A stretch of 64,000 nucleotides of DNA from Manihot esculenta (GCF_001659605.2 NC_035172.2:29873342-29937341), one strand, 5' to 3'; numbered from the stretch's first letter, positions 11,112 to 22,956 are shown. The notes: a model not told the origin generated them from the sequence alone. Program-made: numbers and translations.

Positions 11112-13085
11112 CTACAGACAAAGTTTGTGATGAAATTGAGCCAGGTGAGCCTTTGTCATGGGCTTCGTAAAAATGTCAGCCAGTTGTAATGACGACGGAA
11201 TATGCTTAGTAGTTAAAACCCCTTGAGCAACGCATTCTCTTACATAATGATAGTCCAGAGCAATGTGTTTGCTACGAGCATGTAGTACAGGATTAACAGT
11301 AAGATACAAGGCACTTAAGTTGTCACCATGAAGAATCGGAGGATGATGGATGGGAACTCGTAAATCAGCCAATAAATAGCCCAACCATGTGAGCTCAGCG
11401 GCAGCATGAGCCATAGTGCGATACTCCGCCTCAGTGCTGGAATGAGCCACTGTATTCTGTTTCTTGGCACACCACGAAAGTATATTTGAACCTAGAAAAG
11501 TACAGTAGCCGGTGGTGGATCTCCGAGTAGTTGGACAATCAGCCCAATCTGCATCAGAAAAAGCACTAAGAACAAGTGAAGTGTTAGCAGTTAGAGATAG
11601 GCCGTAGTGAATAGTGCCTTTTAAATAACATAAAATCCGCCGAACAAATTTTAAATGGGAGGCGTCAGGTGTGTGCATAAACTGAGAAACGTAATTCACA
11701 CTAAAAGAAAGATCAGGCCGGGTCAGTGTAAGATACTGCAAAGAACCAACAAGGCCCCGAAAATAGCGAGGATCAACAGTTGTGTCATCTGGAGTGGAAA
11801 CTGTATTTTGTACCGAAGGCGTAGGCATAGGCCGACAATCTAACATTTAAGCACGCTTCAGAATAGAATGAGCATAATGAGTCTGTGATAAATGGAGCCC
11901 AGTGGGTGTAGTGTGAATCTGAATGCCCAAGAAATGATGTAACGGACCGAGGTCTTTCATAGAAAATTCAGAATTTAAGACCTGCAAGAATGATTGAACT
12001 AAAGGAGGGGAAGAGCCTGTGAGGAGCATATCATCAATATAAATTAATAAGATCAAAATTCCTGTCGATGAGTGAAAAATGAAAAGAGAAGGATCGGCAA
12101 GACTGCAATAGAAACCATATTTAATTAAAAAAACACTTAATCGATCAAACCAGGCACGCGGTGCCTGTTTTAATCCATACAATGCACGCTGAAGCTTACA
12201 AACATAAGAGGGATGCGCAGAATCAATCATTCCAGGAGGTTGTTCCATATAAATATTCTCAGAAATGAAACCATGCAGAAAAGCATTTTTAACGTCAAGT
12301 TGACGAATAGGCCAACCCCGAACTAAAGCAACAGTTAAAACTAAACGGATGGTACTAGGTTTTATAACGGGTGAAAAAGTTTCAGTGTAATCGACACCGT
12401 CAAGTTGATGGAAACCCTTAGCAACTAAATGAGCTTTCAACCGTTCTAGCGTGCCATCGGGTTTTAACTTAGCTTTATAGACCCACTTACACCCTATAAC
12501 ATTTAAATCAGCAGTGCTAGGAACTAATGTCCAAGTCTCATTCTTAATTAAGGCATTAAACTCATCAAGCATAGCATTTTTCCACCCACTATGAGCTAGG
12601 GCATGTTTGACACTCTTAGGTTCAGGAGGAATAGACGGAGACACGGTAACATTCAAAGCATATTTGGGGTTGGGTTTAACAATTCCTGACTTCGACCGAG
12701 TAATCATAGTATGTGAAGAAGGTAAATTCAAAGCGTGTTCATCAAACATAGTATCATCAAGAGAAGCAGAATTACCTGGTGCAGTTAATGATAATTTTTC
12801 AAATTGAGAAACGAGAGACTCACTTACTGAACAGTCCAATGAATGTGTCTCTGTGGGCTGCTCTGGAAGGTCATTGTCCAATGAATGTGTCTCTGTGGGC
12901 TGCTCTGGAAGGTCATTCGAGATAAACAATTGCTGGTCTGATATTGTTGAACATTGTTGCACCTGGTCTGCAATCCGAAGCTCCTCTGGACCTTGATAGG
13001 AACTTTGTGCAGGAGCAAACGAATCTGCCACCATCACCACTTGGTTTAAAACTGACGAACTAGTCTCCAGAACATCCGTTGGCAC
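11112..13085 (-). pseudogene. Copia B reverse transcriptase and RNase H
   Basis: The C-terminal half of copia B polyprotein. The RT block (11847-13085) shows KWVYKAKLKPDG, DVKNAFLHG, LKQAPRAW and the catalytic YIDDMLL. RNase H (11112-11846) shows DADWAD, STEAEY and HGDNLSA with its acidic residues kept, ending with the ADIFTKPM tail. A single TAA at 11847-11849 separates the two. The upstream linker contains a 45-bp tandem duplication (DLPEQPTETHSLDN twice, about 12826-12915). Apart from these defects, RT looks recently functional. Confidence 0.93.
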
Positions 13086-13307
13086 TGGACCAGTAACATG
13101 TGACAGAACTGGGGACTGAACAGCAGTGAAATCAGCTGCTGTTTACTGCAGAACTGAGGATGTAGATGAGGGCTGCAACACCGTCGCAGAAGGCACAACT
13201 GCGGCAGGCTGTTGGACCTATGTGGCTTCACCTTCAGACGGCAGAATACTTGTGTTATGAGCATGAGAAGAGTCTGGCGAGGTAGCAATCTCAGAAGGCA
13301 CACTCCC

Positions 13308-14825
13308 CTATAAAGAAGGAAAAACAGTCTCATTTTGATTACTTTCATCAGAGTCGGTACATAAACTAGAAGAAGCAGGCAACCACGAATTCATAACTTG
13401 AAGAGCAAAAGATGGATCAGCAGAAGTAGATTTGAAAGGAAAAACAGCCTCATCAAAAGACACATGACGACTTATAATAAATTTCTTAGTTCTAGGATTA
13501 AAACATTTATACCCTTTGTGTTTCTCACTATAACCAACAAAAACACATAAGCAAGACTTTGGATCAAACTTATGTGCCTTAGAGTCCCAAATGTACGGAA
13601 AACATTTGGAACTAAAGACACGCAACGAACTGTAATCAAAATGAAAACCATGAAGCATATAAAAAGGAGTCTCATTTCCTAAAACAGTAGTAGGTAATCT
13701 ATTTAAAAGAAAGACAGTTGTTTGAAATGCTTCAACCCACATATATAAAGGTACATGACTATGGTACATCATAGTTAATCCTAATTCACGAATTACTCTA
13801 TGTCGCCATTCAACGGCACCTGTTTGCTCAGGAGTATATGGACAAGAAATGTGATGCTTAATACCATGTGTGAGAAAATGAGAAGACAAAGAATTATTAA
13901 CGAACTCACCTCCTCCATCTGAATGAAAAACTTTAATTTGCTTTCCGTATTGACGCAATATAAATTGTTCAAATGCCAAGTAAGTAGCAAAGAAATCAGA
14001 TTTCCGTTTTAGAGGAATAATCCAGGTATATTTTGAGAAATCATCAACAAAACAAGCATAGAACTTAAACTTAGCAAAAGAAATAACAGGCGCTGGTCCC
14101 CACAAATCGTAATGAATTTTATCAAAAACAGAAGAACTAGTATGTTCAGAAGCACTAAAAGGCATTTTACTTAATTTGCCTAACTGACAGCTATCACACA
14201 AAAACTTAGAACGCAAAGAACCTGTTACATTAACTAGATTTTTATTGAATAAAACAGAAACAACCGAAGCTTGTGGGTGTCCTAATCTCTGATGCCAAAG
14301 CTCAGCAGTACCAGCCTTAAACCGATTCGAGAAGTAGGCCTCAGGAATTCCAGATAATGTATACAGATTACGCCTCCTTGGCCCTTTCAGAAGTACCTGC
14401 CCTGTTTCCCGATCCTTAACACAAACAGAAATATTAGAGAACTCACAGTTTACTGGATACTCATCAGTTAGTTGACTAATTGACAACAGGTTTTGTTTTA
14501 AATCAGGTACAGACAACACATTAGAAAGAGGCAGATTATACTTTTGTTTCAAAAAAGATGTACCAATACCATCAATTGGCAAGAACGCACCATTTCCGAT
14601 TGTGATAGAATCAGACCCAAGATAACTACTAATATTTTTTAACAAATGTTTGTTACCTGTCATGTGATTGGACGCACCTGAATCAGCTACCCAGTCAGCA
14701 TTGTGAACTCCATTGTCGAGTGTGAGAGCTGCAAGAGCTTGTGGATGGCTTTCACGTTGTCCTTTAGAAACCCACCAGCAAATTAGCAATATGTCCTTCT
14801 CTGCCACAATATTGACAAATTTCAT
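13308..14825 (-). pseudogene. Copia B protease and integrase
   Basis: Open stretch of 505 codons. The aspartic protease site is ADSGASNHMTG. The pre-integrase zinc region includes HQRLGHPQ and CDSCQLGK. The integrase core has FDKIHYDLWGPAP, DDFSKYTW and HSDGGGEF, then PEQTGAVEWRHR where PEQNGVAERKHR is usual, so the motif around the catalytic Glu is altered. The end reads VFVGYSEKHKGYKC. A frameshift near 14790 separates it from gag and a stop at its 3' end separates it from RT. Confidence 0.92.
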
Positions 14826-15634
14826 CCCTATAAAGTTCTCGTTCAGCCGGTGTCATTCGCCTCTGGCCTGGTGGTGGTGGACGGCGTTGGGCAGAATACC
14901 CCCCTTTGTTCTGATTCTGACCTCGGGTCTGCTGGGCTTGAAATCCTCGTCCTTGCGAATCGAAACTGGAGCGTCGATCTGAGCTAGGATTTGTGTGTTT
15001 CTGTTGATTCCCATAGAAAGCTACATGTGACGCGATCTGTTCCAGCGAAGTATTGGTCTGACTTGAGAACCAATTCCGCCGTTGATCATGATTTTTCAAT
15101 TGTGACACTAACTCATTATAGTTAGGTCATGGTGGTTTGAGCATAGTAGTGGTGAAGGTCTCGTATTGTGGACCTAAGCTAGTGAGAAGACAAAAGACTT
15201 TCTCACCATCGGGCACTTTTTTACCAATTGCAGTCAAATTGTCGCAAATCTCTTTAAACAAGCGTAAGTGCTCTGTTATAGAGTTGTTGTCGTCTTTTCG
15301 AAAATACGTTAACTGTTGTCGAAGGGTAAACTCTCTCTCTTGTGAGTCTTGAGCATAGGCTTCTTTCAACGCGCTCCACACATCTCTCACAGTTTCTAAT
15401 CCGATGACAAGTCCCAGAGATTCTTCACTGAGAGTCCCGTAGATCCACCCTCGAAGCAATCGATCGGACTTTTGCCAAGTTTTAAAAGCATCTGACTGTT
15501 GTGGTTGACAATTTTCTGGAACTGGATTTGGAGAAGGGTCGAACTTCTGATCTTCTAGAAAATCCCTCACAAGGTGATCGGATAATTCTTGACTCTCAGC
15601 TAAACTCAGGACCTGTTCTCTCCAAAGTGGGTAA
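14764..15634 (-). pseudogene. Copia B gag, main part
   Basis: Gag of copia B upstream of the gypsy C insertion point. It reads YPLWREQVLSLAESQELSDH, then KSDRLLRGWIYGTLSEE and LGPQYETFTTT. A TGA stop near 15127 is followed by ELVSQLKNHDQRRNWF and a zinc knuckle (CQYCGREGHIA) at about 14790-14825. The knuckle runs out of frame before its last Cys. The first codons lie beyond gypsy C at 22957-23015. Confidence 0.92.
15630..15634. repeat. Target-site duplication GGTAA of gypsy C (left)
   Basis: Identical to 22952-22956. Joining the flanks restores copia B gag codons TNYPLWREQ. Confidence 0.95.
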
Positions 15635-18152
15635 TGTAATACCCGGCTAGATTCCGGCATGGGAATCCCTACCTTCCGGCGGAATATCCGTTGGAATCTT
15701 GAATTCTAAAGATGCCAGAGGCTTCTAGAGGGGTAAAATGTGTTTTCTAAAATGTATTTACTGATTTTATGGTTTTAAATGGAAAGGAATTGAGTTTTGA
15801 AAAGAAAAGACCAAAGAGGCGTTTGCCAGGTTCGGCCGCCGAAAGTGAAGTTCGGCCGCCGAACATGGAAAGGTTTTGGGAGCTCTTTTGGCCTCCGAAA
15901 GCTTTGTTTGAACGAGCCAAGGTTCGGCCGCCGAACATGCATGAGTTTAGGGGGCACGTTAGGCTGCCGAAGGTCTTTGATCAGGCCACCTATAAAGAGC
16001 CCTCAGATCGGAAATGGGCGAGTTTTCTCCCCATTCTCAAGCTCAGGTGAGTTTTTGCCCTCCTTTGGTCATTTTCATGTTTTCTCTACCCATCCCTCAA
16101 GTTTTTCATGAGTTCTACCCTTGTTTTGAAGTTTTGAAGCTTTAATAGGAGTTTTGGGAGCTTGGAGGCTTTTGGAGCTTGAATCCTCCACACCTCCGAG
16201 TTAGGGATTGCACCACCCCTCGATCTTCAAGAGGTAAGTGTAGATCCTTGCTTCCTTTATGTTTTAATGAAGTTTTAAGTAAGTTTAATGATGTTTTAAT
16301 GGTTGAGTGTGGGTAGATATGCATATTTAAGTTTATGTGGGTTTTATGCCCAATGTATGCTTATGCCTGTTTATGTATGTTTATGTGATGTTATGTTGAA
16401 GGTTTAAGCTAGTTTATGCATGTGGGAGAGTGTATGCATGATTGGGAGAGAGCAAGTGAGGTGTTGTGTAGTTTTGATGGTTTTGGCTTATGAGGGTCAT
16501 AAGCTCTCTATGCATGCTCTATGATGTTCTTTGTTGGAGTTTAAGCTTGTTTAAACTCCTTTGTGCATGGTTAAGGGTTTATGCATGTTTTTAGGAAGTT
16601 GGGTGCTTCTTTGGGGTGTTTGCAAGGTTTGGGAGGCTTGAATGCATAAGAGGCTGAGTTCTGGATGAACTCAGGTTCGGCCGCCGAAGGTAGTTTCGGC
16701 CACCTAACCTGCCTATGGATGCATGGATTGGCCGCCTAACCTTGCCCCCGAAAGTTGAGTTTTGGCTTGAAAGAAGACTTTCGGCCGCCGAAAGTGCCTG
16801 ACTTTCGTCTCTGGAGAGGGACTTTCGGCCCCCGAAGGTGCCGCCGAAAGTGCCCGAGTTTCGTCTCTGGAGGAAGGGTTCGGCCGCCGAAGGTGCCGCC
16901 GAAAGTACCTTGTCCAGCCTTTTCATGGTTGTTTTCTATGCATGTTTAAGTGATGTTTTAGGGGGTTTTTGGGTAGTTGTTTATGAGTTGTTAGAGTGTG
17001 TTTGGCACCTCATTCGAGTCCACCTGTGTAGGATCGGACCCGAGGGACCGAGGAGGCCATCAGTGTTAGCAGTTGCAGAGTCAGTTCAGCGTCTGCCAGA
17101 GGTGAGTAGAACGAAACTAAATCTTTTATTTTACGAAATTCAAATGCCTAAAGCATGTTCATGCATCATGTTTATATGTAATAGGTTGATTGCACTAGTT
17201 ACACGAATATGACGCATTGCATTATTTACTGTTGATGTGGATGGACCAAGGCGACCCCAATAGCCCTAGATATGTTATGTTAATGAAGTCCTGAGGAGCC
17301 CGAAGGGCCGGGCATAATGAAGTCCTGAGGAGCCCGAAGGGTCGGGCACCATGTTATGTTACAGACAGAGGGAGTTTTGGTGGTCATGTCCAATCCGTTA
17401 TGTGAAATGTTTGTGCTGTGACGCATTTCATGAAAGCATGTAATTAATGAACTGTTTTCTTTGTTTCTACTCACTGGGCTTTTTAGCTCACCCCTTTCCC
17501 CTAACTCCAGTTTTGCAGGTCAGAGGTAGTCCAGGAAGACGTCAAGGGTAAAAGTCTTGCTATAGTAATAGATTAGTACTTTTAGTGTGGACATGTATTA
17601 TAAATTGATATAATGGATTGTAAGATAATGTAATGTAATGCAAGTATAGTAGAGTTGTGTTTATGTATTAGTACTGTGCTTGGCCTTAAGACTTGGTTAG
17701 TCCCTTTTTAGTACATGATGTATGTATTGGTTTAATGTTGAGTTGTGTTTGAACTAATCTTGTGGCATGTGTTGTTTACCACGCTAGAGTTTGATGAGGA
17801 CCCTAGTGGAGGTCTTATGTTTGTGGTTTGATGCATGCACAGGTTAGGTTCTAGTTCATTGGATGTGTCTCCGGCTTTATGTATGTTATGTTGACCCAGC
17901 TAGAGTTTTGATGAGGGCTCTAGTAGGGGGTTTCTTTATGTTTTCAGTTATGTCGCATACAGGTCAGGCTCGGTATATACATCAGATGTTTAAGTTTTTA
18001 TGTTAAAGTTTTGATCATGTATGGGATTTGACCAGGTGATAGGATGTATGTTTGGCTTGCTACGGGTCCCGGCGGCCTTAAGCCGATCTGGATCCTAGCG
18101 CCGGTAGCGGTTCGGGCCGTTACAGAGGGGTATCGGTTTCCGGGTCGTTACA
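15635..18152 (+). repeat. 5' LTR of gypsy C
   Basis: TGTAATACCC to GTTACA. Dyads are at 15831, 15851 and 15923; the fourth dyad present in the 3' LTR is missing. The TATA box is at 15991-15997. Near 17280 it has an extra copy of a roughly 36-bp unit (AATGAAGTCCTGAGGAGCCC...). An internal GTTACAG (18119-18125) lies 28 bp before the true end. Confidence 0.94.
15831..15997 (+). promoter_or_regulatory. U3 dyad array and TATA box, gypsy C 5' LTR
   Basis: Dyads TTCGGCCGCCGAA at 15831-15843, 15851-15863 and 15923-15935, then TATAAAG at 15991-15997. The spacing equals that of the solo LTR except that one 20-bp dyad unit has been lost after the third site. Confidence 0.75.
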
Positions 18153-18155
18153 GAG

Positions 18156-18167
18156 TGGTATCAGAGC
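18156..18167 (+). other. Primer-binding site of gypsy C (initiator Met tRNA)
   Basis: TGGTATCAGAGC is complementary to the 3' end of plant initiator methionine tRNA and lies 3 bp after the 5' LTR end. Confidence 0.93.
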
Positions 18168-18468
18168 TTTGGGCCTCATCAGTACGGTGTGTTGAGCAAA
18201 GATGCTCAAGGATTAGAGGTATCCCACATCGGAACGAGGTTGGTTTAGAGGTCATAGAAGGGCAAGCACAATAGGAAGAATCATGTCCACTAGGATAGGA
18301 TGTGGAGTCCTGTCTTGAATGATGATGTGAAATGCCATGATTTTATGCATGTGCATTAATGTTATGTATGTTATGCTATGTATGTTGCAGGTTCATGTGT
18401 TTTCATATGAACCGTATGATGCTAATGATTGATTGTATGCTTGTGTGTTGTTCTTCAGAGGAGCCAGA

Positions 18469-19281
18469 ATGCGAGGTGCTCGTCGATCTGTGGAATCGAC
18501 TGGAGTTCCATCTGAAAGGGAAGGTATGGACGCCTTTCCCCCTGCTCTGCCAAGAGCGCAGTCGTGGGGAGTCAGCAGATGGGGAACATCAAGGGACCCT
18601 GGAAGGTCTTTTGATGTAAGCAGAGAAGGAATGGCTCCAAGAAGGATGTCAGCTAGTATGAGGGAAGTAGAGTTGGGTGTTCAGAGAAGGGATGTCAGTT
18701 TGGGAATCAGAGTGCCGGAAGAAGGTATGGGAGATTCTCAGGAGGATGCTCGGACTCAGGATTCCAGAATCTCGGGTTCAGGAGGGATTGATCCCTCCAC
18801 TCTGAGTACAGCCTCCACGAAAAGCAAGAAGTGGGGCAGAACCCTGAGGGGGAAGAAGAAGAAGTTTTGGAAGAATTTGAAGGCTAGTCTGGGTTTTGGT
18901 GGCTCAAGCTCTGGCTCAGGCAGTTCAAGATGCATGAGGTGCGGAAGGCCGCACAAGGGAGTCTGTCTGATTGGGACTAATCTATGTTTTAGATGCGGTC
19001 AGGAAGGGCACATGGTACGTGAGTGTCCCATTGCGCCCTGGTTGGCACAGTCTCAGCGGGCAACTTCAGGTAGAGCGGCTCAGCCAGCAGCTCCAGCCAT
19101 GGTTCAGGTTAGTGGTCGAGGCAGAGGAAGAGGGTCAGCCTTTTCTTTTGAAGGTTCCCGTGGAGAAGGTCCGTCAGCTTCAGCTCGGATCTTCACCCAA
19201 GCTCAGCAGGAGGCAGACACATCGAACATGGTGGTGCCAGGTACGCTCACTTTTGAATGTTCTGATGTGTATGTTTTGTGA
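18469..19281 (+). CDS. Gypsy C gag remnant with CCHC zinc knuckle
   Basis: An open frame of about 270 codons. The start is placed at ATG 18469 (MRGARRS), which resembles chromovirus gag starts; an upstream in-frame ATG at 18433 is possible. A basic KKKKFWKNLK stretch is followed by a Gly/Ser linker, a partial CMRCGRPHKGVC and a canonical CX2CX4HX4C knuckle (CFRCGQEGHMVREC). It ends just after the start of protease (VVPGTLTFECSDVYVL), where a stop replaces the usual LFDPGATHSF. Most of the capsid-like gag region appears missing or replaced. Whether a protein is made is unknown. Confidence 0.75.
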   Translation: MRGARRSVESTGVPSEREGMDAFPPALPRAQSWGVSRWGTSRDPGRSFDVSREGMAPRRMSASMREVELGVQRRDVSLGIRVPEEGMGDSQEDARTQDSRISGSGGIDPSTLSTASTKSKKWGRTLRGKKKKFWKNLKASLGFGGSSSGSGSSRCMRCGRPHKGVCLIGTNLCFRCGQEGHMVRECPIAPWLAQSQRATSGRAAQPAAPAMVQVSGRGRGRGSAFSFEGSRGEGPSASARIFTQAQQEADTSNMVVPGTLTFECSDVYVL

Positions 19282-20335
19282 ACCCTGGAGTTTCTCTTTC
19301 TTTAGTTGCTCTAGGAGCCGTCGAGAGGTTGAGTTAATAGCTTCTGGGCTAGAGTGTTCTCTTTGGGTCAGTGGACCCAAGTGTGATCCATCTGTGGCAG
19401 AGTCAGTCTGCCGGTCCAGTTCAGTGTCAGTTGAGGGTAGATGCCTTCCACCCGACTTTGAGGTCCTAGACTTGACTGTCTGGACGTCAATCGAGGGATG
19501 GATTGGTTTCTGCTCGTGGTGCTATCTTGGTCTGTAGAGACAAGGTAGTCAAGTTCAGAGGACAGGATGGGTCAGAGGTAGTCTGTTGAGGGAACACAGT
19601 AGGGATGCCTAGAGGTTTGATGTCAGCCTGTCAGGTTCGTAGGGTGCGTAGGAGGGGTTGTCAGAGGGTTCGAGTTCTTGTTGAGAGTTTAGCAGTCAGG
19701 TCGGGGAACCAGCCTCAGTGTTAGTTGTTAGAGAGAGTTCTTAGTTGTTTTCCCAGGCTAGTTGTCAGGTTTACCACCTGTCAGGGAGTTAGAGTTGAGC
19801 ATAGGAGTGGTGTCTGGACCTAGAACCATTTCTATTCTCCCCTACAGGATGGCGCCAGCATAGAGAAAGGTAGTAGTCAGAGTAGAGGCGAGACTTGGTA
19901 GACAGGGGTTTTATCCGACCTAGTACCTCACCCTGGATTGTTCCAGTGTGGTGGTGGGAAAAGAAGGATGAATCCTTGAGACTTTGTAACAACTGTAAGC
20001 AGTTGACCAAGGTCACTACCAAGGGCAGGTATTCCCATGCAGGATGGATGATCTATTGGGACAGCTATTAGGAGCTATTTGTTTTCCAAGATAGATCTGA
20101 AATCCGGGTACTACCTATGAGAGGTAGAGTTAGTTTTGGGTTAGCAGTGAGAAGAAGCCAGTTAGTGAAGATGAAGAGAAAAGAGTAAGGATCAGAGAAG
20201 CGCAGCGGAAGCCAATGGAGTTTAGGAGAAGGTTGGGTATTGCTAAGGTGTTTCTTTTGGGATAAGGTGTGTCTGGGAGACCCGGGAGTTCTTGCTCCAG
20301 CAGTATCTGTGTCTCTCTTTAGAGAAAGGTTTTTA
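19282..20335 (+). pseudogene. Gypsy C decayed protease, RT and chromodomain fragments
   Basis: Frame-broken pieces are readable in order. Protease remnants (CLPPDFEVLDLTV, RGMDWF) lie near 19440-19510. The RT start (LPPVRELE, ISILPYRMAPA) is at about 19770-19855, then [18 protein letters not shown] near 20025-20080. At about 20270-20330 the last codons of a chromovirus polyprotein appear (TWETREFLLQQY, compare TWETRESMLRQY in element F). RT palm, RNase H and integrase are absent. Confidence 0.8.
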
Positions 20336-20394
20336 GGTTTGCTTGCTTGTTTGCTTGCTTGATGTTATGTTTTGAGAATGCCTGTTTGTTTGTG

Positions 20395-20416
20395 GAACAT
20401 TCGGGGACGAATGTTC
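20395..20416 (+). other. Hairpin next to the polypurine tract, gypsy C
   Basis: A perfect 9-bp inverted repeat (GAACATTCG / CGAATGTTC) with a 4-nt centre, 2-3 bp before the polypurine tract. The same structure is at 62587-62608 in element F. Confidence 0.75.
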
Positions 20417-20418
20417 TT

Positions 20419-20432
20419 AAAGGGGGGAAGAA
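20419..20432 (+). other. Polypurine tract of gypsy C
   Basis: AAAGGGGGGAAGAA directly before the 3' LTR; the plus-strand priming site for reverse transcription. Confidence 0.92.
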
Positions 20433-22951
20433 TGTAATACCCGGCTAGATTTCGGCATCGGAATCCCTACCTTCTGGCGGAATCTCCGTTGGAATCTGGA
20501 ATTCTGAAGATGCCAGAGGCTTCTAGAGGGGTAAAATGTGTTTTCTAAAATGTTTTTACTGATTTTATGGTTTTAAATGGAAAGGAATTGAGTTTTGAAA
20601 AGAAAAGACCAAGGAGGCGTTTGCCAGGTTCGGCCGCCGAAAGTGAAGTTCGGCCGCCGAACATGGAAAGGTTTTGGGAGCGCTTTTGGCCTCCGAAAGC
20701 TTTGTTTGAACGAGCCAAGGTTCGGCCGCCGAACCTCAAGTTCGGCCGCCGAACATGCATGAGTTTAGGGGGCACGTTAGGCTGCCGAAGGTCTTTGACC
20801 AGGCCACCTATAAAGAGCCCTCAGATCGGAAATGGGCGAGTTTTCTCCCCATTCTCGAGCTCAGGTGAGTTTTTGCCCTCCTTTGGTCATTTTCATGTTT
20901 TCTCTACCCATCCCTCAAGTTTTTCATGAGTTCTACCCTTGTTTTGAAGTTTTGAAGCTTTAATAGGAGTTTTGGGAGCTTGGAGGCTTTTGGAGCTTGA
21001 ATCCTCCACACCTCCAAGTTAGGGATTGCACCACCCCTCGATCTTCAAGAGGAAAGTGTAGATCCTTGCTTCCTTTATGTTTTAATGAAGTTTTAAGTAA
21101 GTTTAATGATGTTTTAATGGTTGAGTGTGGGTAGATATGCATATTTAAGTTTATGTGGGTTTTATGCCTAATGTATGCTTATGCCTGTTTATGTATGTTT
21201 ATGTGATGTTATGTTGAAGGTTTAAGCTAGTTTATGCATGTGGGAGAGTGTATGCATGATTGGGAGAGAGCAAGTGAGGTGTTGTGTAGTTTTGATGGTT
21301 TTGGCTTATGAGGGTCAGCTCTCTATGCATGCTCTATGATGTTCTTTGTTGGAGTTTAAGCTTGTTTAAACTCCTTTGTGCATGGTTAAGGGTTTATGCA
21401 TGTTTTTAGGAAGTTGGGTGCTTCTTTGGGGTGTTTGGAAGGTTTGGGAGGCTTGAATGCATAAGAGGCTGAGTTCTGGATGAACTCAGGTTCGGCCGCC
21501 GAAGGTAGTTTCGGCCACCGAACCTGCCTATGGATGCATGGATTGGCCGCCTAACCTTGCCCCCGAAAGTTGAGTTTTGGCTTGAAAGCAGACTTTCGGC
21601 CGCCGAAGGAAGGTTCGGCCGCCGAAAGTGCCTGACTTTCGTCTCTGGAGAGGGACTTTCGGCCGCCGAAGGTGCCGCCGAAAGTGCCTGAGTTTCGTCT
21701 CTGGAGGAAGGGTTCGGCCGCTGAAGGTGCCGCCGAAAGTGCCCTGTCCAGCCTTTTCATGGTTGTTTTCTATGCATGTTTAAGTGATGTTTTAGGGGGT
21801 TTTTGGGTAGTTGTTTATGAGTTGTTAGAGTGTGTTTGGCACCTCATTCGAGTCCACCTGTGTAGGATCGGACCCGAGGGACCGAGGAGGCCATCAGTGT
21901 TAGCAGTTGCAGAGTCAGTTCAGCGTCTGCCAGAGGTGAGTAGAACGAAACTAAATCTTTTATTTTACGAAATTCAAATGCCTAAAGCATGTTCATGCAT
22001 CATGTTTATATGTAATAGGTTGATTGCACTAGTTACACGAATATGACGCATTGCATTATTTACTGTTGATGTGGATGGACCAAGGCGACCCCAATAGCCC
22101 TAGATATGTTATGTTAATGAAGTCCTGAGGAGCCCGAAGGGCCGGGCACCATGTTATGTTACAGACAGAGGGAGTTTTGGTGGTCATGTCCAATCCGTTA
22201 TGTGAAATGTTTGTGCTGTGACGCATTTCATGAAAGCATGTAATTAATGAACTATTTTCTTTGTTTCTACTCACTGGGCTTTTTAGCTCACCCTTCTCCC
22301 CTAACCCCAGTTTTGCAGGTCAGAGGTAGTCCAGGAAGACGTCAAGGGTAAAAGTCTTGCTATAGTAATAGATTAGTACTTTTAGTGTGGACATGTATTA
22401 TAAATTGATATAATGGATTGTAAGATAATGTAATGTAATGCAAGTATAGTAGAGTTATGTTTATGTATTAGTACTGTGCTTGGCCTTAAGACTTGGTTAG
22501 TCCCTTTTTAGTACATGATGTATGTATTGGTTTAATGTTGAGTTGTGTTTGAACTAATCTTGTGGCATGTGTTGTTTACCACGCTAGAGTTTGATGAGGA
22601 CCCTAGTGGAGGTCTTATGTTTGTGGTTTGATGCATGCACAGGTTAGGTTCTAGTTCATTGGATGTGTCTCGGCTTGATGTATGTTATGTTGACCCAGCT
22701 AGAGTTTTGATGAGGGCTCTAGTAGGGGGTTTCTTTATGTTTTCAGTTATGTCGCATACAGGTCAGGCTCGGTATATACATCAGATGTTTAAGTTTTTAT
22801 GTTAAAGTTTTGATCATGTATGGGATTTGACCAGGTGATAGGATGTATGTTTGGCTTGCTACGGGTCCCGGCGGCCTTAAGCCGATCTGGATCCTAGCGC
22901 CGGTAGCGGTTCGAGCCGTTACAGAGGGGTATCGGTTTCTGGGTCGTTACA
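20433..22951 (+). repeat. 3' LTR of gypsy C
   Basis: TGTAATACCC to GTTACA, with four dyads (20629, 20649, 20721, 20741) and TATAAAG at 20809-20815. Relative to the 5' LTR it has one more U3 dyad, one more dyad near 21611, and one fewer 36-bp AATGAAGTCCTG unit. The donor-like GAGGTAAGT of the 5' LTR is GAGGAAAGT here. Confidence 0.94.
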
Positions 22952-22956
22952 GGTAA
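22952..22956. repeat. Target-site duplication GGTAA of gypsy C (right)
   Basis: Partner of 15630-15634. Confidence 0.95.

Larger units (their letters stand above)
15635..22951 (+). mobile_element. Gypsy element C, deleted (non-autonomous) Tekay-like chromovirus
   Basis: The LTRs are 15635-18152 (2518 bp) and 20433-22951 (2519 bp). The target duplication is GGTAA at 15630-15634 and 22952-22956. The primer-binding site TGGTATCAGAGC is at 18156-18167 and the polypurine tract at 20419-20432. The internal region is only 2280 bp. It keeps an open gag zinc-knuckle ORF, then decayed protease and the first RT motifs, then the chromodomain end, so most of RT, RNase H and integrase is deleted. It inserted into copia B gag. 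Confidence 0.95.
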
